DNA of 64,000 bases from Fischerella sp. JS2 (GTDB taxonomy: Bacteria; Cyanobacteriota; Cyanobacteriia; Cyanobacteriales; Nostocaceae): positions 4,589,724-4,653,723 of the forward strand of contig NZ_CP135918.1 of NCBI RefSeq assembly GCF_032393985.1. The letters run 5' to 3'. The notes under the pieces are model-generated. The model worked only from the letters and a program-made list of their open reading frames with translations. It was not told the DNA's origin and did not search any database. A program made the translations under genes and the position numbers. Shown one piece after another: positions 44,070 through 54,860 of this stretch. Numbering within the stretch: position 1 is the first letter of the stretch; each line of letters starts with the position of its first letter.

Positions 44070-44810
44070 TTATTCCTCTGATGTGCTGCTAAGTATAGCT
44101 CTTTGAAATCGCACATCTCCTGCACGACAATCTCTTAACCATGTTTTAATTCCTTGGGCAACTACACCGTGACTGCTATCCTGTGGTGGTGTGGGAGGAT
44201 TTTGTTTAGGATCAGAACCCGTTCGAGAAAACATCATCACCATCCACCATCCATTCTCAGCTTTGGCTAAAAATAGCCAGTGAAATTGTTGTAATTCCAC
44301 AGCTTTTTTACCAATATACTGCCGCTCTAAAGTAGTAAAAAATACTTGACTAACATCTTTTTCAGTATATTTTAATTCTTTAGGGATTTCTCCGGTTAAG
44401 TTTAGGGGCAGTGGTGCAAATTCCGGTCTACCTGCTATCAGAACATAACTAAAAATATCAGTTTTTCTGCCAAAGCGGCGGGCGCGTTGAATAACTCGAT
44501 TGGCATAACTAGGTAAATCCCGCAAAAGCTGCGTAGTTAATATTTCTAGATTTGGTTCTGAACAAAAAGACTTCTCCCTGCTTATTGATGAAGAGGTAGG
44601 ATTTTGCGCGAATACTTGGTAGTTAAGGAAATTTGAGGTGAACAACCAGAAGCTACAAGCTGTAAGCCAAAAGCAATAAATAGACTTCTTACAGAAGTTG
44701 GGTAAAGAGTAAAGGTTCAAGGTTAAAGGGTTGGCATTTTTCCCTTTTCCCTTACCCTGTAATCCTTCCCTTACTGTTTGGGGTTGATTTTTTTTGGCTT
44801 TGGACTTCAT
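44070..44810 (-). CDS. Conserved secreted or anchored protein of unknown function
   Basis: About 246 residues. A basic N-terminus is followed by a hydrophobic segment ([20 protein letters not shown], about residues 43-62), a signal anchor or long signal peptide. The soluble part has the features [18 protein letters not shown] and an [23 protein letters not shown] region, which looks like a beta-sheet domain found in other cyanobacteria. I know no named domain. ATG 44810 overlaps the pyrF stop (ATGA), so it is translationally coupled to pyrF. Confidence 0.75.
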   Translation of the reverse strand: MKSKAKKNQPQTVREGLQGKGKGKNANPLTLNLYSLPNFCKKSIYCFWLTACSFWLFTSNFLNYQVFAQNPTSSSISREKSFCSEPNLEILTTQLLRDLPSYANRVIQRARRFGRKTDIFSYVLIAGRPEFAPLPLNLTGEIPKELKYTEKDVSQVFFTTLERQYIGKKAVELQQFHWLFLAKAENGWWMVMMFSRTGSDPKQNPPTPPQDSSHGVVAQGIKTWLRDCRAGDVRFQRAILSSTSEE

Positions 44811-45526
44811 GCCACTGTTGCTAACTCCTCGCAAATTTGTTTCCAGGCTAACTCAGGTTCCATAGCAGCAGTGATGGGACGCCCAATCACAAGATAATTT
44901 GCTCCTGCTTTTAGTGCCTGGCTGGGGGTAAGTGATCGCTTTTGATCTCCTTTTTCTGCCCAAGGGGGACGTACGCCTGGACAAACTAGTAAAAACTCAT
45001 TTCCACAACTATGCCGCAGTTGTGCCACTTCGTGGGGCGAACAAACTGCCCCGTTTAACCCTGCCTCTTGGGCCATCAGTGCCATTTCCAGAGCATACTC
45101 TGGCAATTCTAGGGGAATTTTTAAATCAAATGCCAACTGTCGGGAAGAAATACTAGTTAAAACTGTAATGGCAATCAGTTTAGGTGGTTCCACTCCTGCT
45201 TGTGCTGCCCCTGTTTGTACTGCCTCTGTTGCTGCTTTAAGGGCATCTCTACCAGCTGTGGCATGAATTGTTAGCAAGTCAACGTCGTAACCTGCTGCCA
45301 CCCGACAAGCACCAGCAACGGTGTTAGGGATATCATGAAATTTCAAATCTAGGAAAATCCGCTTTTGCCGCGATTTTAACTCCTGGAAAATCTGCGGCCC
45401 TGTACTTGTAAACAACTCTAAACCAACTTTCCAAAAACTGACTTGTGGCAATTTTTCCATCAGGGCGATCGCATCTGTAATATTTGCCACATCTAAGGGA
45501 ACAATAATTTTTTGCTCTGCGTCCAT
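44807..45526 (-). CDS. pyrF: Orotidine 5'-phosphate decarboxylase
   Basis: A 239-residue TIM-barrel enzyme for the last step of UMP synthesis. Active-site motif [16 protein letters not shown] (the DxKxxD pattern) lies near residues 57-72, with [11 protein letters not shown] near the start and CPGVRPPW plus [10 protein letters not shown] at the phosphate site. The length is normal. The stop codon overlaps the next gene's start. It lies downstream of tyrS with a hairpin between them. Confidence 0.96.
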   Translation of the reverse strand: MDAEQKIIVPLDVANITDAIALMEKLPQVSFWKVGLELFTSTGPQIFQELKSRQKRIFLDLKFHDIPNTVAGACRVAAGYDVDLLTIHATAGRDALKAATEAVQTGAAQAGVEPPKLIAITVLTSISSRQLAFDLKIPLELPEYALEMALMAQEAGLNGAVCSPHEVAQLRHSCGNEFLLVCPGVRPPWAEKGDQKRSLTPSQALKAGANYLVIGRPITAAMEPELAWKQICEELATVA

Positions 45527-45570
45527 TTAGGGTTTATCACGTTAGTTTTGGTAATTGGTAATTGGTGAGA

Positions 45571-45609
45571 CTACTTGCCGTCTTGGCTTATGCCGAGATG
45601 GCAAAGTAG
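45571..45609. other. Imperfect hairpin between tyrS and pyrF
   Basis: CTACTTGCC-GTCTTGGC and GCCGAGAT-GGCAAAGTAG pair across a four-base loop with a few mismatches. It may be a dispersed palindrome or a weak attenuator. Confidence 0.45.
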
Positions 45610-45665
45610 CGAACCCGAAGGGGAATTGGTATTTTTTATCCCCTATTACCATTACCCATTACCGA

Positions 45666-46835
45666 TCATGGTACAAGTCTGACAAACTTATTTTTCCCCA
45701 GTTGCAAAACTCGTCCGTACAATTCACCAGCAGCTTGGAAAGCAGTATCTACATCAGTGATGCGATCGCCATCTAGTCGTACACCACCCTCTTGAATTTT
45801 CCGCTTTCCTTCTCCACTACTTTTGCATAAGCCACTGGCATTGAGAATATAGGATAATTTTGCTGGAAATTCTACTTTAGATAGAGAAAATTCGGGTAGA
45901 TCTCCTGCTTCAATGTTATCCACGGCATTCTGTCCGTGATACTGCCGGACTATTTCTTGCGCGAGTAGTTTTTGGCGATCGCGTGGATTTTCTGGTAGTT
46001 TGTCTAGAGGTAAATCTGTCAACAGTTCAAAATAATCTTTTAGCAGGTGGTCTGGAATACCTTGCAATTTTTGATACTTTTGACTAGGATGCTCTCGTAA
46101 TCCTACGTAGTTACCTAAAGACTTAGACATTTTTTGCAGGCCATCTGTGCCAAGTAAAAGCGGCAGCAGTACACCAAACTGGGGTTTCTGTCCAAAATGA
46201 CGCTGTAAATCTCGTCCTACTGCTATGTTAAATTTCTGATCAGTACCACCCAACTCCACATCAGCCTCCACAGCCACAGAATCAAAACCCTGCATTAACG
46301 GATAAAGGAACTCATGTAGAAAAATTGGATTCTCTTTTTTATAACGTTCAGCAAATCCTTCTTTTGCTAGCATTTGTCCCACTGTCATGGTTGAGAGTAA
46401 CTCTAAAATTTTTCCCAAGTCCAGCTTGGAAAGCCACTGTGAGTTATATCGCACCTCTAACCTTCCAGGTGTGTCAAAATCTAAAATAGGTCGTACTTGG
46501 TCAAGATAAGTCTGAGCGTTTGCTTCAACTTCTTGTTGTGTAAGTTGGCAACGTACATCTGACTTACCTGTAGGATCGCCAATCCGTGCCGTAAAATCAC
46601 CAATAATCAACACTGCTGTATGACCAGCATCTTGAAAAGCTCGCAGTTTCCTTACTGGTATGCTATGACCGAGATGAATATCCGCGCCTGTCGGGTCAAT
46701 GCCCAATTTTATCCGCAAAGGTCGGTCGGTTGTGGCTAAACGCTTTTCTAGACTTTCAGATTCACTGTCCGAATCAGTTGGTTGTGGAAAAATTTCGACA
46801 ACGCCGCGACGTAACCAAGAAAAATTCTGCGCCAT
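45666..46835 (-). CDS. tyrS: Tyrosyl-tRNA synthetase
   Basis: A 389-residue class I aminoacyl-tRNA synthetase. The HIGH-type motif is HLGHS, KMSKS is perfect, and the tyrosine pocket [19 protein letters not shown] is present. A C-terminal S4 domain ([25 protein letters not shown]) is complete. ATG 46835 ([11 protein letters not shown]) is the family start; the frame is open to 46928 but would add 31 odd residues. Confidence 0.96.
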   Translation of the reverse strand: MAQNFSWLRRGVVEIFPQPTDSDSESESLEKRLATTDRPLRIKLGIDPTGADIHLGHSIPVRKLRAFQDAGHTAVLIIGDFTARIGDPTGKSDVRCQLTQQEVEANAQTYLDQVRPILDFDTPGRLEVRYNSQWLSKLDLGKILELLSTMTVGQMLAKEGFAERYKKENPIFLHEFLYPLMQGFDSVAVEADVELGGTDQKFNIAVGRDLQRHFGQKPQFGVLLPLLLGTDGLQKMSKSLGNYVGLREHPSQKYQKLQGIPDHLLKDYFELLTDLPLDKLPENPRDRQKLLAQEIVRQYHGQNAVDNIEAGDLPEFSLSKVEFPAKLSYILNASGLCKSSGEGKRKIQEGGVRLDGDRITDVDTAFQAAGELYGRVLQLGKNKFVRLVP

Positions 46836-47011
46836 ACTATGAGGATATTGAGTGTTATCTATACTTTGCAATATGGAAGTTGGGTAGGTTATAGTCACTA
46901 GCAATGCTTCCGTTCTTTTATCTGCCAAACTAATATAATTGCAAAAAATTAATCGTTTTGCTGCGCTGAAGAAATTATAGTTATATTTACAAGTGAGGAA
47001 GTGAGAACGCC

Positions 47012-48931
47012 GTGTCGTCTAGGACTTTTGAAGATAAGCAATCCCAAGGTAGCCCTTCATCTGGCGTTGAGTTTTTGAAAGGAGTCGGTCAGGTAGCTGG
47101 CGGTACTCTGCTATCAATTACCATGCTAGCGAGTTCCATTGTAGCGGGAGGATTAGTTGGTTTAGCCATCAGTTTCCGCAACTTGCCTGATGTAAGACAG
47201 CTACGTAATTTTTTCCCTTCAGAAACAACCTATATTTATGACATCAAGGGCAAGTTATTAGCGAGTATCCACGGTGAAGCTAATCGAGAGGTTGTACCAC
47301 TAGATAAAATTTCCCCGCAACTCAAGCGTGCAGTACTAGCAAGTGAAGACGCTGACTTTTACTTTCACCACGGTATTAACCCCAAAGGTGTGGGGCGTGC
47401 TGTTGTTACCAACTGGGTAGCTGGTGGGGTGCGTGAGGGTGGTTCTACGATCACCATGCAACTGGTGAAAAACCTGTTTTTGTCCCAGAGACGTCAATTT
47501 ACCCGTAAAATCGCAGAGGCGGTATTGGCAATTCGCCTCGAACAAATACTTACAAAAGACCAAGTCTTAGAAATGTACCTCAATCAAGTGTATTGGGGTC
47601 ACAACAACTATGGTGTCCAAACGGCGGCGCGCAGTTATTTTAATAAGTCAGCAGAGTACTTAACTCTAGGTGAGTCGGCAATGATGGCGGGTTTAATCCA
47701 AGCACCAGAAGAGTATAGCCCGTTTGTCAGTATGGAAAAAGCTAAATACCAGCAGAAGGAAGTTTTGGGACGAATGCTGACTTTGGGCTGGATCACTCAA
47801 AAAGAATACGACAACGCTTTAAAAGAAAAAATCAAACTAGGTAGAATTCGATCATTCCAAGGTAGTGCCTTACCTTATGTAACCAACGCTGTATCTCAAG
47901 AACTAGCAAGGAAATTTGGTCGTGAAGCTTTGTTAAAAGGCGGTATGCGGGTACAAACCACCGTTGATGCCAAGTTTCAAGAAATGGCAGAGGATACCGT
48001 CAGTAAGTGGCACAAAAGATTACTTGGGCAAGGGTTATCTAAAAACCAAATTGCCTTAGTAGCAATTGATCCTCGTACCCATTACGTAAAAGCTTTGGTG
48101 GGAGGTGTAGACCCTAAAACGAGTGAATTTAACCGCGCAACCCAAGCTTATCGGCAACCAGGATCTGCCTTTAAACCCTTTGTTTACTATACCGCTTTTG
48201 CTACTGGCAAGTACAATCCAGAAACAATAGTGTATGATACTCCAGTTAGCTATCGAGATGGTAGTGGTTGGTATAGTCCACGTAACTACGACGGCGGTTA
48301 CAGTGGGGCTATGTCAATCCGCACTGCTTTGAAGTTATCTCGTAATGTCCCCGTGATCAAGATAGGTAAGGCTATTGGCATGAACAAAGTTGTTGAGACA
48401 TGCCGTACCTTGGGAATTATGAGTCCGATGGAACCGGTGACTTCTTTACCCCTTGGGGCTATTGGGGTGACACCTGTGGAAATGGCAGGCGCTTATGCTA
48501 CCTTTGCCAATTATGGTTGGCAGTCACCAACAACAGTAATTGTCCGTGTTACCGATAGCAGCGGTAATGTCTTGTTAGATAATACTCCCAAGCCTCAACA
48601 AGTTCTAGAACCTTGGGCAGCAGCAGCAATTTTGAATGTCATGCAATCAGTAATTACTGATGGTACTGGTAAGAATGCGGCTATTGACCGTCCAGCAGCT
48701 GGGAAGACGGGAACAACTTCTTCAGAAAAAGATATTTGGTTTGTCGGCACTGTACCCCAACTGACAACTGCTGTTTGGGTAGGTAGAGACGACAATAGAC
48801 AATTAGCGACTGGTGCCACAGGCGGTACTATGGTAGCTCCTATCTGGCGAGACTTTATGCTGAAAGCACTTAAGAATCAGCCAGTAGAGTACTTCAAGCC
48901 ACCATCTAAGTTTCCTCGCCCTAAAAAGTAG
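47012..48931 (+). CDS. Class A penicillin-binding protein (PBP1A family)
   Basis: A 639-residue bifunctional peptidoglycan synthase. A membrane anchor lies at about residues 28-55. The GT51 transglycosylase domain has the catalytic Glu in [13 protein letters not shown] and [16 protein letters not shown]. The transpeptidase domain has [10 protein letters not shown] (SxxK), SRN, and KTGTT. It polymerises and cross-links glycan strands at the cytoplasmic membrane. GTG 47012 gives a normal N-terminus. It is divergent from tyrS. Confidence 0.95.
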   Translation: MSSRTFEDKQSQGSPSSGVEFLKGVGQVAGGTLLSITMLASSIVAGGLVGLAISFRNLPDVRQLRNFFPSETTYIYDIKGKLLASIHGEANREVVPLDKISPQLKRAVLASEDADFYFHHGINPKGVGRAVVTNWVAGGVREGGSTITMQLVKNLFLSQRRQFTRKIAEAVLAIRLEQILTKDQVLEMYLNQVYWGHNNYGVQTAARSYFNKSAEYLTLGESAMMAGLIQAPEEYSPFVSMEKAKYQQKEVLGRMLTLGWITQKEYDNALKEKIKLGRIRSFQGSALPYVTNAVSQELARKFGREALLKGGMRVQTTVDAKFQEMAEDTVSKWHKRLLGQGLSKNQIALVAIDPRTHYVKALVGGVDPKTSEFNRATQAYRQPGSAFKPFVYYTAFATGKYNPETIVYDTPVSYRDGSGWYSPRNYDGGYSGAMSIRTALKLSRNVPVIKIGKAIGMNKVVETCRTLGIMSPMEPVTSLPLGAIGVTPVEMAGAYATFANYGWQSPTTVIVRVTDSSGNVLLDNTPKPQQVLEPWAAAAILNVMQSVITDGTGKNAAIDRPAAGKTGTTSSEKDIWFVGTVPQLTTAVWVGRDDNRQLATGATGGTMVAPIWRDFMLKALKNQPVEYFKPPSKFPRPKK

Positions 48932-49044
48932 GGACTAGCAGCTAAAAATTGGGGATTAGAGACAAGTTAATTAAAAATTAGAAATTAAAAAATTTTAATT
49001 TTGTATTTTTTGTTTTTCATTTTCTAGCCTCTAGCCCCTGGTCT

Positions 49045-49368
49045 CTAGTTTTGTTTTTCCAGTTCTGCTTTCATCCGTTCCAGGGTGACATGCATTTGCT
49101 CGAACATTTGTTGTGGTGTGACGCCAAACTGACTAAGCTGAGTTTTCAGCTGCTGGATTGTCATTTGCGCCATAAAATCTTCAGACAGCTCGAATCGCTT
49201 CATAAAGACGCGATAACGCTCCATCATCGCTTCCATTTGCTCAATAAACAGCTTCTTACCCTCGCGATCAAACTTGCCGTAATTGCTGCCAAGTTTAATC
49301 AGCGCTTGATAATCTTCAAATAGCTGTTTTGCTTCTTGCTGAACTATCTCAGAGTCAAAGAATCCCAT
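49045..49368 (-). CDS. DUF1825 family protein
   Basis: A 107-residue, highly helical acidic protein starting MGFFDSEIVQQEAKQLF, characteristic of the cyanobacterial DUF1825 family. It has no signal peptide or catalytic motif. Length is normal for the family. The function is not known. It is convergent with the penicillin-binding protein gene. Confidence 0.88.
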   Translation of the reverse strand: MGFFDSEIVQQEAKQLFEDYQALIKLGSNYGKFDREGKKLFIEQMEAMMERYRVFMKRFELSEDFMAQMTIQQLKTQLSQFGVTPQQMFEQMHVTLERMKAELEKQN

Positions 49369-49539
49369 TTTACTTCTGTACCCTATGAGTACTGATGATC
49401 AGTAGCTCACTTTGTCTTATAACTTTTGCCTCTAGGTCTATTTTAGTCTAGGGAACTAACCTAGAAAATAAGCTTCGGTTAAAGTACGGTTTTTTACCGA
49501 GATATCAACACTTGACGAAATTAGAAATTAGTTGGTCAA

Positions 49540-49735
49540 TTGTCATTTGTCAATAGTCAATTGTTGGTAGTTGATTGTTGTACCAGACGTGCCATGGCAC
49601 GTCTGTACATTGGTTAGTGGTTAGTAGTTGGTGTTGGTGGTTGGTTGTTAATACCTTACTCCACCCTACGGGAAGCCACTTGCGTGTCTACACACTCTTC
49701 ACACTCTTCACACTCCCCATTACCAATCCTCAGCT
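49540..49735. repeat. Repeat cluster with palindrome related to the 30-nt family
   Basis: Heptamers (GTCATTTGTCAATAG, TTGTTGGTAG) surround the perfect 22-bp palindrome CAGACGTGCCATGGCACGTCTG at 49584-49605. CACCCTACGGGAAGCC and CACTCTTCACACTCTTCACA follow. No gene is supported between 49369 and 49863. Confidence 0.8.
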
Positions 49736-49863
49736 TCAATACAATAAATATTTAGAGGTTTAAAGTTAGATAGCAGCAATGCTCATTTTATCAAGGGTCT
49801 TTGCTAATATGGCTGTCTTGCAATCAAAAGTATGGTAGTGGTTGGTTGGATGAGGAAACAAAG

Positions 49864-50238
49864 ATGTTGACTAAGCGAAAAAGCCGAAGTGTTGCTGCGA
49901 TTTTAGCGTTTGCTGGCACATTAACAATTTCCGGTTTACATAAGTTTTATTTGGGACAGCCGTTGTGGGGCGTTTTATATGTGCTGCTGTCATGGACGCC
50001 GATTCCGAAGGTAGCAAGTGCCATTGAAGGAGTTTGGTATTTAGCTCAAGATGAAGAAGCTTTTGATCACAATTTTAATCAAGGTAAGTCAGTAGTTCGT
50101 TCTGTACACTCAGGAGCAAATCAAGTCGGGGCGGTTGCAGATGCTTTGCGTGAGTTAGATGCTTTACGTCAAGATGGATTGATTTCTGAGTATGAATTTG
50201 AACAAAAACGCCGTCAATTGCTCGATCAAATTTCTTAA
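49864..50238 (+). CDS. TM2 domain protein with SHOCT-like C-terminus
   Basis: A 124-residue protein. A TM2 domain of two membrane helices occupies about residues 8-55 (ILAFAGTLTISGLHKFYLGQPLWGVLYVLL). The C-terminal ELDALRQDGLISEYEFEQKRRQLL is a SHOCT-like short helical motif. The function is unknown. GAGG nine bases before ATG 49864 decides the start. It is followed after a heptamer array by the HhH protein gene. Confidence 0.85.
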   Translation: MLTKRKSRSVAAILAFAGTLTISGLHKFYLGQPLWGVLYVLLSWTPIPKVASAIEGVWYLAQDEEAFDHNFNQGKSVVRSVHSGANQVGAVADALRELDALRQDGLISEYEFEQKRRQLLDQIS

Positions 50239-50329
50239 TTTGTTAGTGGTTAGTAGTTAGTAGTTGTTGGGCAATTTTTAACTACTAACCACTATCTACT
50301 ATCCACTAACCACTATCCACAACAATGTC

Positions 50330-50872
50330 ATGAACCAAAACAGGTTGCCATTTACACTTAACTCTAGATTACAAAAACTGCGTTCTAAACTGCTTAATGA
50401 CCCCTACTACAGATTTCAGTCCATAGAAGAAATCGCGATCGCTATATCTTTGGGTATACGTATAGATGTCAACCAGGCGACTGTAGATGATTGGTTGCGC
50501 CTACCAGGGTTATCTATTCATCAGGCGCGATCGCTTGTAGAACTATCACGTACTGGTGTTAAATTTTACTGTATAGAGGATATAGCAGCTGCTTTAAGCA
50601 TCTCAGTACAGCGACTCAAGCCTTTAGAGGCGATTTTAAATTTTAGTTATTATGATGACGAATCTGTAGATAATATTACTTATACAATTAATCCTAATAC
50701 AGCAACAGTTGAGAGTTTAGCAAAAATCCCATTTATAGACTCATCCATTGCTCAGGCAGTCATTGACAATCGCCAAGCAGCTGGGCCCTATCGTAATTTA
50801 GTAGATTTCCAACGACGCTTGAATCTCTCTGGTGATATCCTGGCCCAGCTGATGTATTATCTCAGGTTTTAA
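50330..50872 (+). CDS. Helix-hairpin-helix protein, ComEA-like
   Basis: A 180-residue protein with two or more HhH modules: IDVNQATVDDWLRLPGLSIHQARSLVELSRTG (about residues 45-76) and INPNTATVESLAKIPFIDSSIAQAVIDNRQAAGPYRNLVDFQRR (about 120-163). Such modules bind DNA non-specifically, as in ComEA and T2SK-like proteins. There is no signal peptide, so a periplasmic DNA-uptake role is not supported. Start ATG 50330. Confidence 0.82.
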   Translation: MNQNRLPFTLNSRLQKLRSKLLNDPYYRFQSIEEIAIAISLGIRIDVNQATVDDWLRLPGLSIHQARSLVELSRTGVKFYCIEDIAAALSISVQRLKPLEAILNFSYYDDESVDNITYTINPNTATVESLAKIPFIDSSIAQAVIDNRQAAGPYRNLVDFQRRLNLSGDILAQLMYYLRF

Positions 50873-51052
50873 ATGTTGATAGTTGGTTGTTGATTGTTGA
50901 AGAAACAAGGCAGAGGGCAGAAGGGAAGAGGATTTGTATTTCATTCGTAGCGGGTGGTGTGCCCTCAGTGGGGCTGCTACCAACAAACAACTACCAACAA
51001 ACAACTACCAACAAACAACTAACAACAAACAACTACCAACACACAATAATAA

Positions 51053-51625
51053 TTAAACCAATCCAATCCGGTCAAAGGGCCAAAAGCGAAAAACAGCCCT
51101 ACCGATGATATTTTGTCTAGGCAAGAAGCCCCAGTAACGGGAGTCATTACTATCGTTGCGATTATCTCCCATAACAAAAAATTCGTTTTCCGGGACTTGC
51201 ACTTGTGTAAATGGCTGAATTGGTGGTTCGGCAATATAGTCTTCTTGTAGGGGTTGTCCATTGATGTAAACCTTACCATCAGTAATTGCCACTGTTTGAC
51301 CTGGTTCACCGATTACACGCTTAATGAAGGCTTGATCTTTTGGGTATCCTTTTTGTTGTAGTTTTTCCGGTGGCTGAAAAACAATGATATCGCCCAAATG
51401 TGGAGGGTGAAAATAGTAAGAGATTTTTTCTACTACTAAGCGATCGCCTGTATGTAGAGTTGGCACCATTGAATCTGAGGGAATGTAGCGAGGTTCAGCA
51501 ATAAAAGTCCGGATTAAGAATGCCAAAACTAAGGCAATAGCTATCAAACCCAAATTTTCCCGCACACTGCGCCATACTCCTGACGACGCAGAAGCGTCTT
51601 TTGTATTACTTTTCTGAGAGGTCAT
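51053..51625 (-). CDS. lepB: Signal peptidase I
   Basis: A 190-residue membrane protease. One membrane helix (about residues 25-43) precedes the catalytic serine S52 in IPSDSMVPT. K102 in AFIKRVIG completes the Ser-Lys dyad. The box VMGDNRNDSNDSRYWGFLP lies near 150-170 and the C-terminus RFWPFDRIGLV is normal. It removes signal peptides from exported proteins. It is downstream of the TPR gene's opposite end on the same strand with a 70-base gap. Confidence 0.96.
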   Translation of the reverse strand: MTSQKSNTKDASASSGVWRSVRENLGLIAIALVLAFLIRTFIAEPRYIPSDSMVPTLHTGDRLVVEKISYYFHPPHLGDIIVFQPPEKLQQKGYPKDQAFIKRVIGEPGQTVAITDGKVYINGQPLQEDYIAEPPIQPFTQVQVPENEFFVMGDNRNDSNDSRYWGFLPRQNIIGRAVFRFWPFDRIGLV

Positions 51626-51695
51626 ATGAAGTTAACTATTTGGTTCCAAAATTAGACGGACACTCTACTTATTAATATTGACGCGAAATATATCT

Positions 51696-52808
51696 TTAAT
51701 AAGCAATATTATCACTTCCATGTTCTGGCTCTTGATATTGCATCGCTTTGGCATAGTCACCTAAGGCATAACAAGCTACTCTGAGACTGGCAAGGGTTTG
51801 TTCTTCACTACGACGGTCATTAAGAGTTCTAGCTAGTTCCAAACGCCTTTCATAGTAAGCAATTGCTTTGGCATAATCTCCCAAGGCTTCACAAGCTATT
51901 CCCAAGCTGCCTAAGCACTGTTCCTGAGAACGTTGATCTTGGATTTCTATAGCTATTTTTAAACGTTCTTCATGATACATGATTGCATCAGCGTATTCTT
52001 CTAGGGTATAGCAAGCATTGGCTAAATTCTTAAGAACTTGAATTGCACTACGGTAATTATTCAGATATTTGGAAATTTTTATACACTGCTTGTAATAATC
52101 AATCGCTTTTACGTAATCTCCCAAACTATAATAAGCGTTGCCAAGATTTTTTAATACTTGTTGTTCGCCCCAATTGTCTTGGAACTGCTTGATAATTAAC
52201 AGACTTTGCTGCTGTAACTCTATTGTTTTTGATAGATTACCTAAAGCTTTATAAACTAATCCAAGATTATTCAGCGCTGCTATCTGACTGCGTCCATCTT
52301 GTACTTGCTGTGCTAACTGCAAGCACTCTTGCAAAGATTCAACTGCTTTGTGGTTTTCACCCAAGTGACGATAAGCATTGCCCATATGGGAAAAACTTTG
52401 GATCTGCAACTGTAAGTCAGCTATTTTTTTTGCTAAAGATAAGCATTGCTGGGAGTAGGAAATCGCACCTTTGTAGTCGCCTAAATTATAAGCGATCAAA
52501 GCTAAACAACAAAAAGCCTGTGCTTGCTTGTGACAATCTCCAGCTACTTGAAATAATGCCAAAGATTGTTGTAAAGATTTCATTGCCAAATGTAATTCAC
52601 CAGCTTGCTGCTGCTGAACTCCAAGCTGTAGTAGCATATATGCTTCTGATGCGTGGTCTGCTTGATCTTGGAGAACTTGGATTTCTACTTCGGAACTGTC
52701 CTGAAATTCATGGGTAATTGTATTATGTTTCCTTGCTTTGAGGTATGTTTCCGATATGTGCAAGGGGAGTGTATTTTTCGAGTTATGATTAAATCCGCCT
52801 TTCCACAT
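51696..52808 (-). CDS. Tetratricopeptide repeat protein
   Basis: A 370-residue protein made of about eight TPR units of about 40 residues, such as ALGDYAKAIAYYERRLELAR, SLGDYVKAIDYYKQCIKISK and ALGNLSKTIELQQQSLLI. This is the TPR_12 / GPSM2-like arrangement common in Nostocales. No catalytic domain is attached. It probably acts as a protein-binding scaffold. The N-terminal 50 residues before the repeats are unrelated and the exact start is uncertain (52808 used). Confidence 0.88.
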   Translation of the reverse strand: MWKGGFNHNSKNTLPLHISETYLKARKHNTITHEFQDSSEVEIQVLQDQADHASEAYMLLQLGVQQQQAGELHLAMKSLQQSLALFQVAGDCHKQAQAFCCLALIAYNLGDYKGAISYSQQCLSLAKKIADLQLQIQSFSHMGNAYRHLGENHKAVESLQECLQLAQQVQDGRSQIAALNNLGLVYKALGNLSKTIELQQQSLLIIKQFQDNWGEQQVLKNLGNAYYSLGDYVKAIDYYKQCIKISKYLNNYRSAIQVLKNLANACYTLEEYADAIMYHEERLKIAIEIQDQRSQEQCLGSLGIACEALGDYAKAIAYYERRLELARTLNDRRSEEQTLASLRVACYALGDYAKAMQYQEPEHGSDNIAY

Positions 52809-52869
52809 CGACTTTTCCCTGATTATTTTGGTGATAAGTCTAGTGTTCCCAAAAGGTGGATGTTTCTTT

Positions 52870-53079
52870 ACATGTTAGGGAATGGGGAGATGGGGAACTC
52901 ACCGGCCCCCACTCCCCCAAGGGAGTGGGGATAAGGGGCAATGGGGAGATGGGGGGAGTGTGAGGAGAATAAATAGTGACTTTTGACCAATGAGAAATGA
53001 CCAATGACTACTAACCACTAACTAATAACTACTAACCAATGATAACTGACAATTGACCATTGACCATTGACATTAACAA
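52870..53079. repeat. Repeat cluster: ~90-bp repeat fragment and heptamers
   Basis: GGGGAACTCACCGGCCCCCACTCCC at about 52892-52916, a palindromic CCAAGGGAG region, and then heptamers (TTGACCAATGA, CACTAAC) leading up to the next start codon. Confidence 0.8.
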
Positions 53080-53748
53080 ATGACTATGGAAAGAGTGTTA
53101 GAACCAGAGGTGATGGATAGCCTTGAAGAAGCTATTGAGTATGATGCAATGGATTTTACTGAGGTAAATAGTGCTTTTGCTCAAGAAGCGATCGCTTTGG
53201 GACCACCAGAACAAGGTGTGGTATTGGATGCTGGTACTGGTACGGGACGGATTCCAATTTTGATGTGTAAAATAAGACTCAATTGGCAAGTAATCGCAAT
53301 TGACTTAGCTGCAAGTATGCTACAAATTGCTGCTAATCATGTTCAAGAAGCTGGTTTACAAGAGCAAATTCGCTTGGAATTAGTAGATGTCAAACATATG
53401 CCTTACGGAGATGGGCAGTTTGATATGGTTGTATCAAATAGTCTTATCCACCATTTACCCGATCCTTTGTCTTTTTTTCGAGAACTCAAGCGCGTATTGA
53501 AACCTAATGGTGGTATTTTTATTCGTGATTTATTTCGACCTCGCGATGAAGCAACAATGAATGCTTTAGTTGACAGTATTGGTGCAGAATACAACGAGCA
53601 TCAAAAAAAATTATTTCGTGATTCTTTGCACGCTGCTTTAACGATAGGTGAAGTGAGGAATTTACTTGCTGAAGTGGGTTTGTCTGAAGTGGAAGTTTAT
53701 CAATCAAGCGATCGCCATTGGACTGTTCAGAAACCTTGGAATTGTTAG
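53080..53748 (+). CDS. Class I SAM-dependent methyltransferase
   Basis: A 222-residue methyltransferase. Motif I VVLDAGTGTGRIPIL lies near residue 45, with IAIDLAASML (motif II), DMVVSNSLIHHLPDPLSFFREL (motif IV/post-IV) and NGGIFIRDL. It fits the Methyltransf_11/25 families. The substrate is unknown. ATG 53080 comes out of a heptamer repeat and ATG 53086 is as likely. It is convergent with the NADAR gene, seven bases apart. Confidence 0.87.
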   Translation: MTMERVLEPEVMDSLEEAIEYDAMDFTEVNSAFAQEAIALGPPEQGVVLDAGTGTGRIPILMCKIRLNWQVIAIDLAASMLQIAANHVQEAGLQEQIRLELVDVKHMPYGDGQFDMVVSNSLIHHLPDPLSFFRELKRVLKPNGGIFIRDLFRPRDEATMNALVDSIGAEYNEHQKKLFRDSLHAALTIGEVRNLLAEVGLSEVEVYQSSDRHWTVQKPWNC

Positions 53749-53755
53749 AGATGTT

Positions 53756-54193
53756 TCAGCGCTGGCGTAATATTTCTCGCACTTCCATTAAAATGATTCC
53801 CAACATATTTTTACCACTGCCATCAGCACCACAGCCCCAGTAATAGTCAATAGGAGAGTTTTCAACAATTTCTTCATCGCCTGTGGAAAGGAGAATTTCT
53901 CGGATATCAGTATGGGTTTCAAATTTGCATAAAACTGCTTTCCTCATAATATCGTCTTTAACTTTTTCCCAGTCTGGACGTAGGGGACGTTTGCGTTCTC
54001 GCCCCATTCTTGCTGCATCTTTTGGTGTTTTGACAAGACGAATTTGCTCTAAATGAGGTGTTCCAGGGAATTTTTGTGCTTGAAAATAATGTTCACTAGT
54101 GTACCAATACAGATTATCTAACTCAAAGCCATGAGGTGAAAAATTAGAAAAGCATCCGTATTCCTCACGAGTGCTATAAAAATAGATTGTCAT
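53756..54193 (-). CDS. NADAR domain protein (YbiA-like)
   Basis: A 145-residue NADAR protein. Recognisable are SNFSPHGFELDNLYWYTSEHYFQAQKF, GRERKRPLRPDWE, an MRKAVLCKF segment, WGCGADGSGKNMLGIILMEVRE. NADAR proteins hydrolyse N-glycosidic bonds in riboflavin intermediates or reverse ADP-ribosylation of guanine in DNA. No DarT-like or riboflavin gene is adjacent, so the role cannot be decided. Start ATG 54193. Confidence 0.92.
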   Translation of the reverse strand: MTIYFYSTREEYGCFSNFSPHGFELDNLYWYTSEHYFQAQKFPGTPHLEQIRLVKTPKDAARMGRERKRPLRPDWEKVKDDIMRKAVLCKFETHTDIREILLSTGDEEIVENSPIDYYWGCGADGSGKNMLGIILMEVREILRQR

Positions 54194-54372
54194 AATTTGT
54201 CTAATAAATTACGTCCAATGTGAATTAACTGTTACTGGTAATGAGTAATGGGTAATAGGTAATGGTGAAAAACCAGCAATTAACTGATTACCAATTTCAT
54301 CTGTGTTTATCTGTAGTCGATTTATAAAATATAATTTTTGTCATCGCTTCAATTCACATTAAACATAAATTA

Positions 54373-54684
54373 TCATTTAGTGAATTCTTTGGCTTCATAG
54401 TAACGGCAACCCTCACACGGTCCGCTAGGATTGACGGCACAGCGTAAGTAACCAGAACGAGCATTATATCGACAGCTGATGTCACCAATAAGATAACCTA
54501 CTCCTTCTAAGTAGTAGCGATCGCTTAGTTCTGGTCTAGAATCTAATGGAATTGGTTCTCTGGGAAAATTTCTCGCCACGCGTCTGAGGTGCGATCGCAT
54601 CCTAGCCTGAGTTTTACGCATCAACCACAGGGAGAATAGCGATGGTAAGAAACCAATGGCAATTACCAAAAGTGTTCTAAACAC
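54373..54684 (-). CDS. DUF6464-type small membrane protein with cysteine-rich C-terminus
   Basis: A 103-residue protein. One N-terminal membrane helix (LLVIAIGFLPSLFSLWLM) is followed by a basic segment. The C-terminal region GDISCRYNARSGYLRCAVNPSGPCEGCRYYE has four cysteines (C71, C82, C90, C93) that may bind a metal. The family name DUF6464 is from memory. The function is unknown. Start ATG 54684. Confidence 0.75.
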   Translation of the reverse strand: MFRTLLVIAIGFLPSLFSLWLMRKTQARMRSHLRRVARNFPREPIPLDSRPELSDRYYLEGVGYLIGDISCRYNARSGYLRCAVNPSGPCEGCRYYEAKEFTK

Positions 54685-54860
54685 CTTCTTTATACCTCTT
54701 GTGTGCGCTTTTCCTCTCTAGTGTTACATAGTTCTTAAGGAGGGTGAGGGGGAAACATTATATTTGCTTAACTAACTCAATACCTTTTTGCCATACTCTT
54801 AGATCCTCAAAACTTTCAATTTTCTTTTTTTCCATTCCCTTGCCCTTTTCCCTTTCCCCT

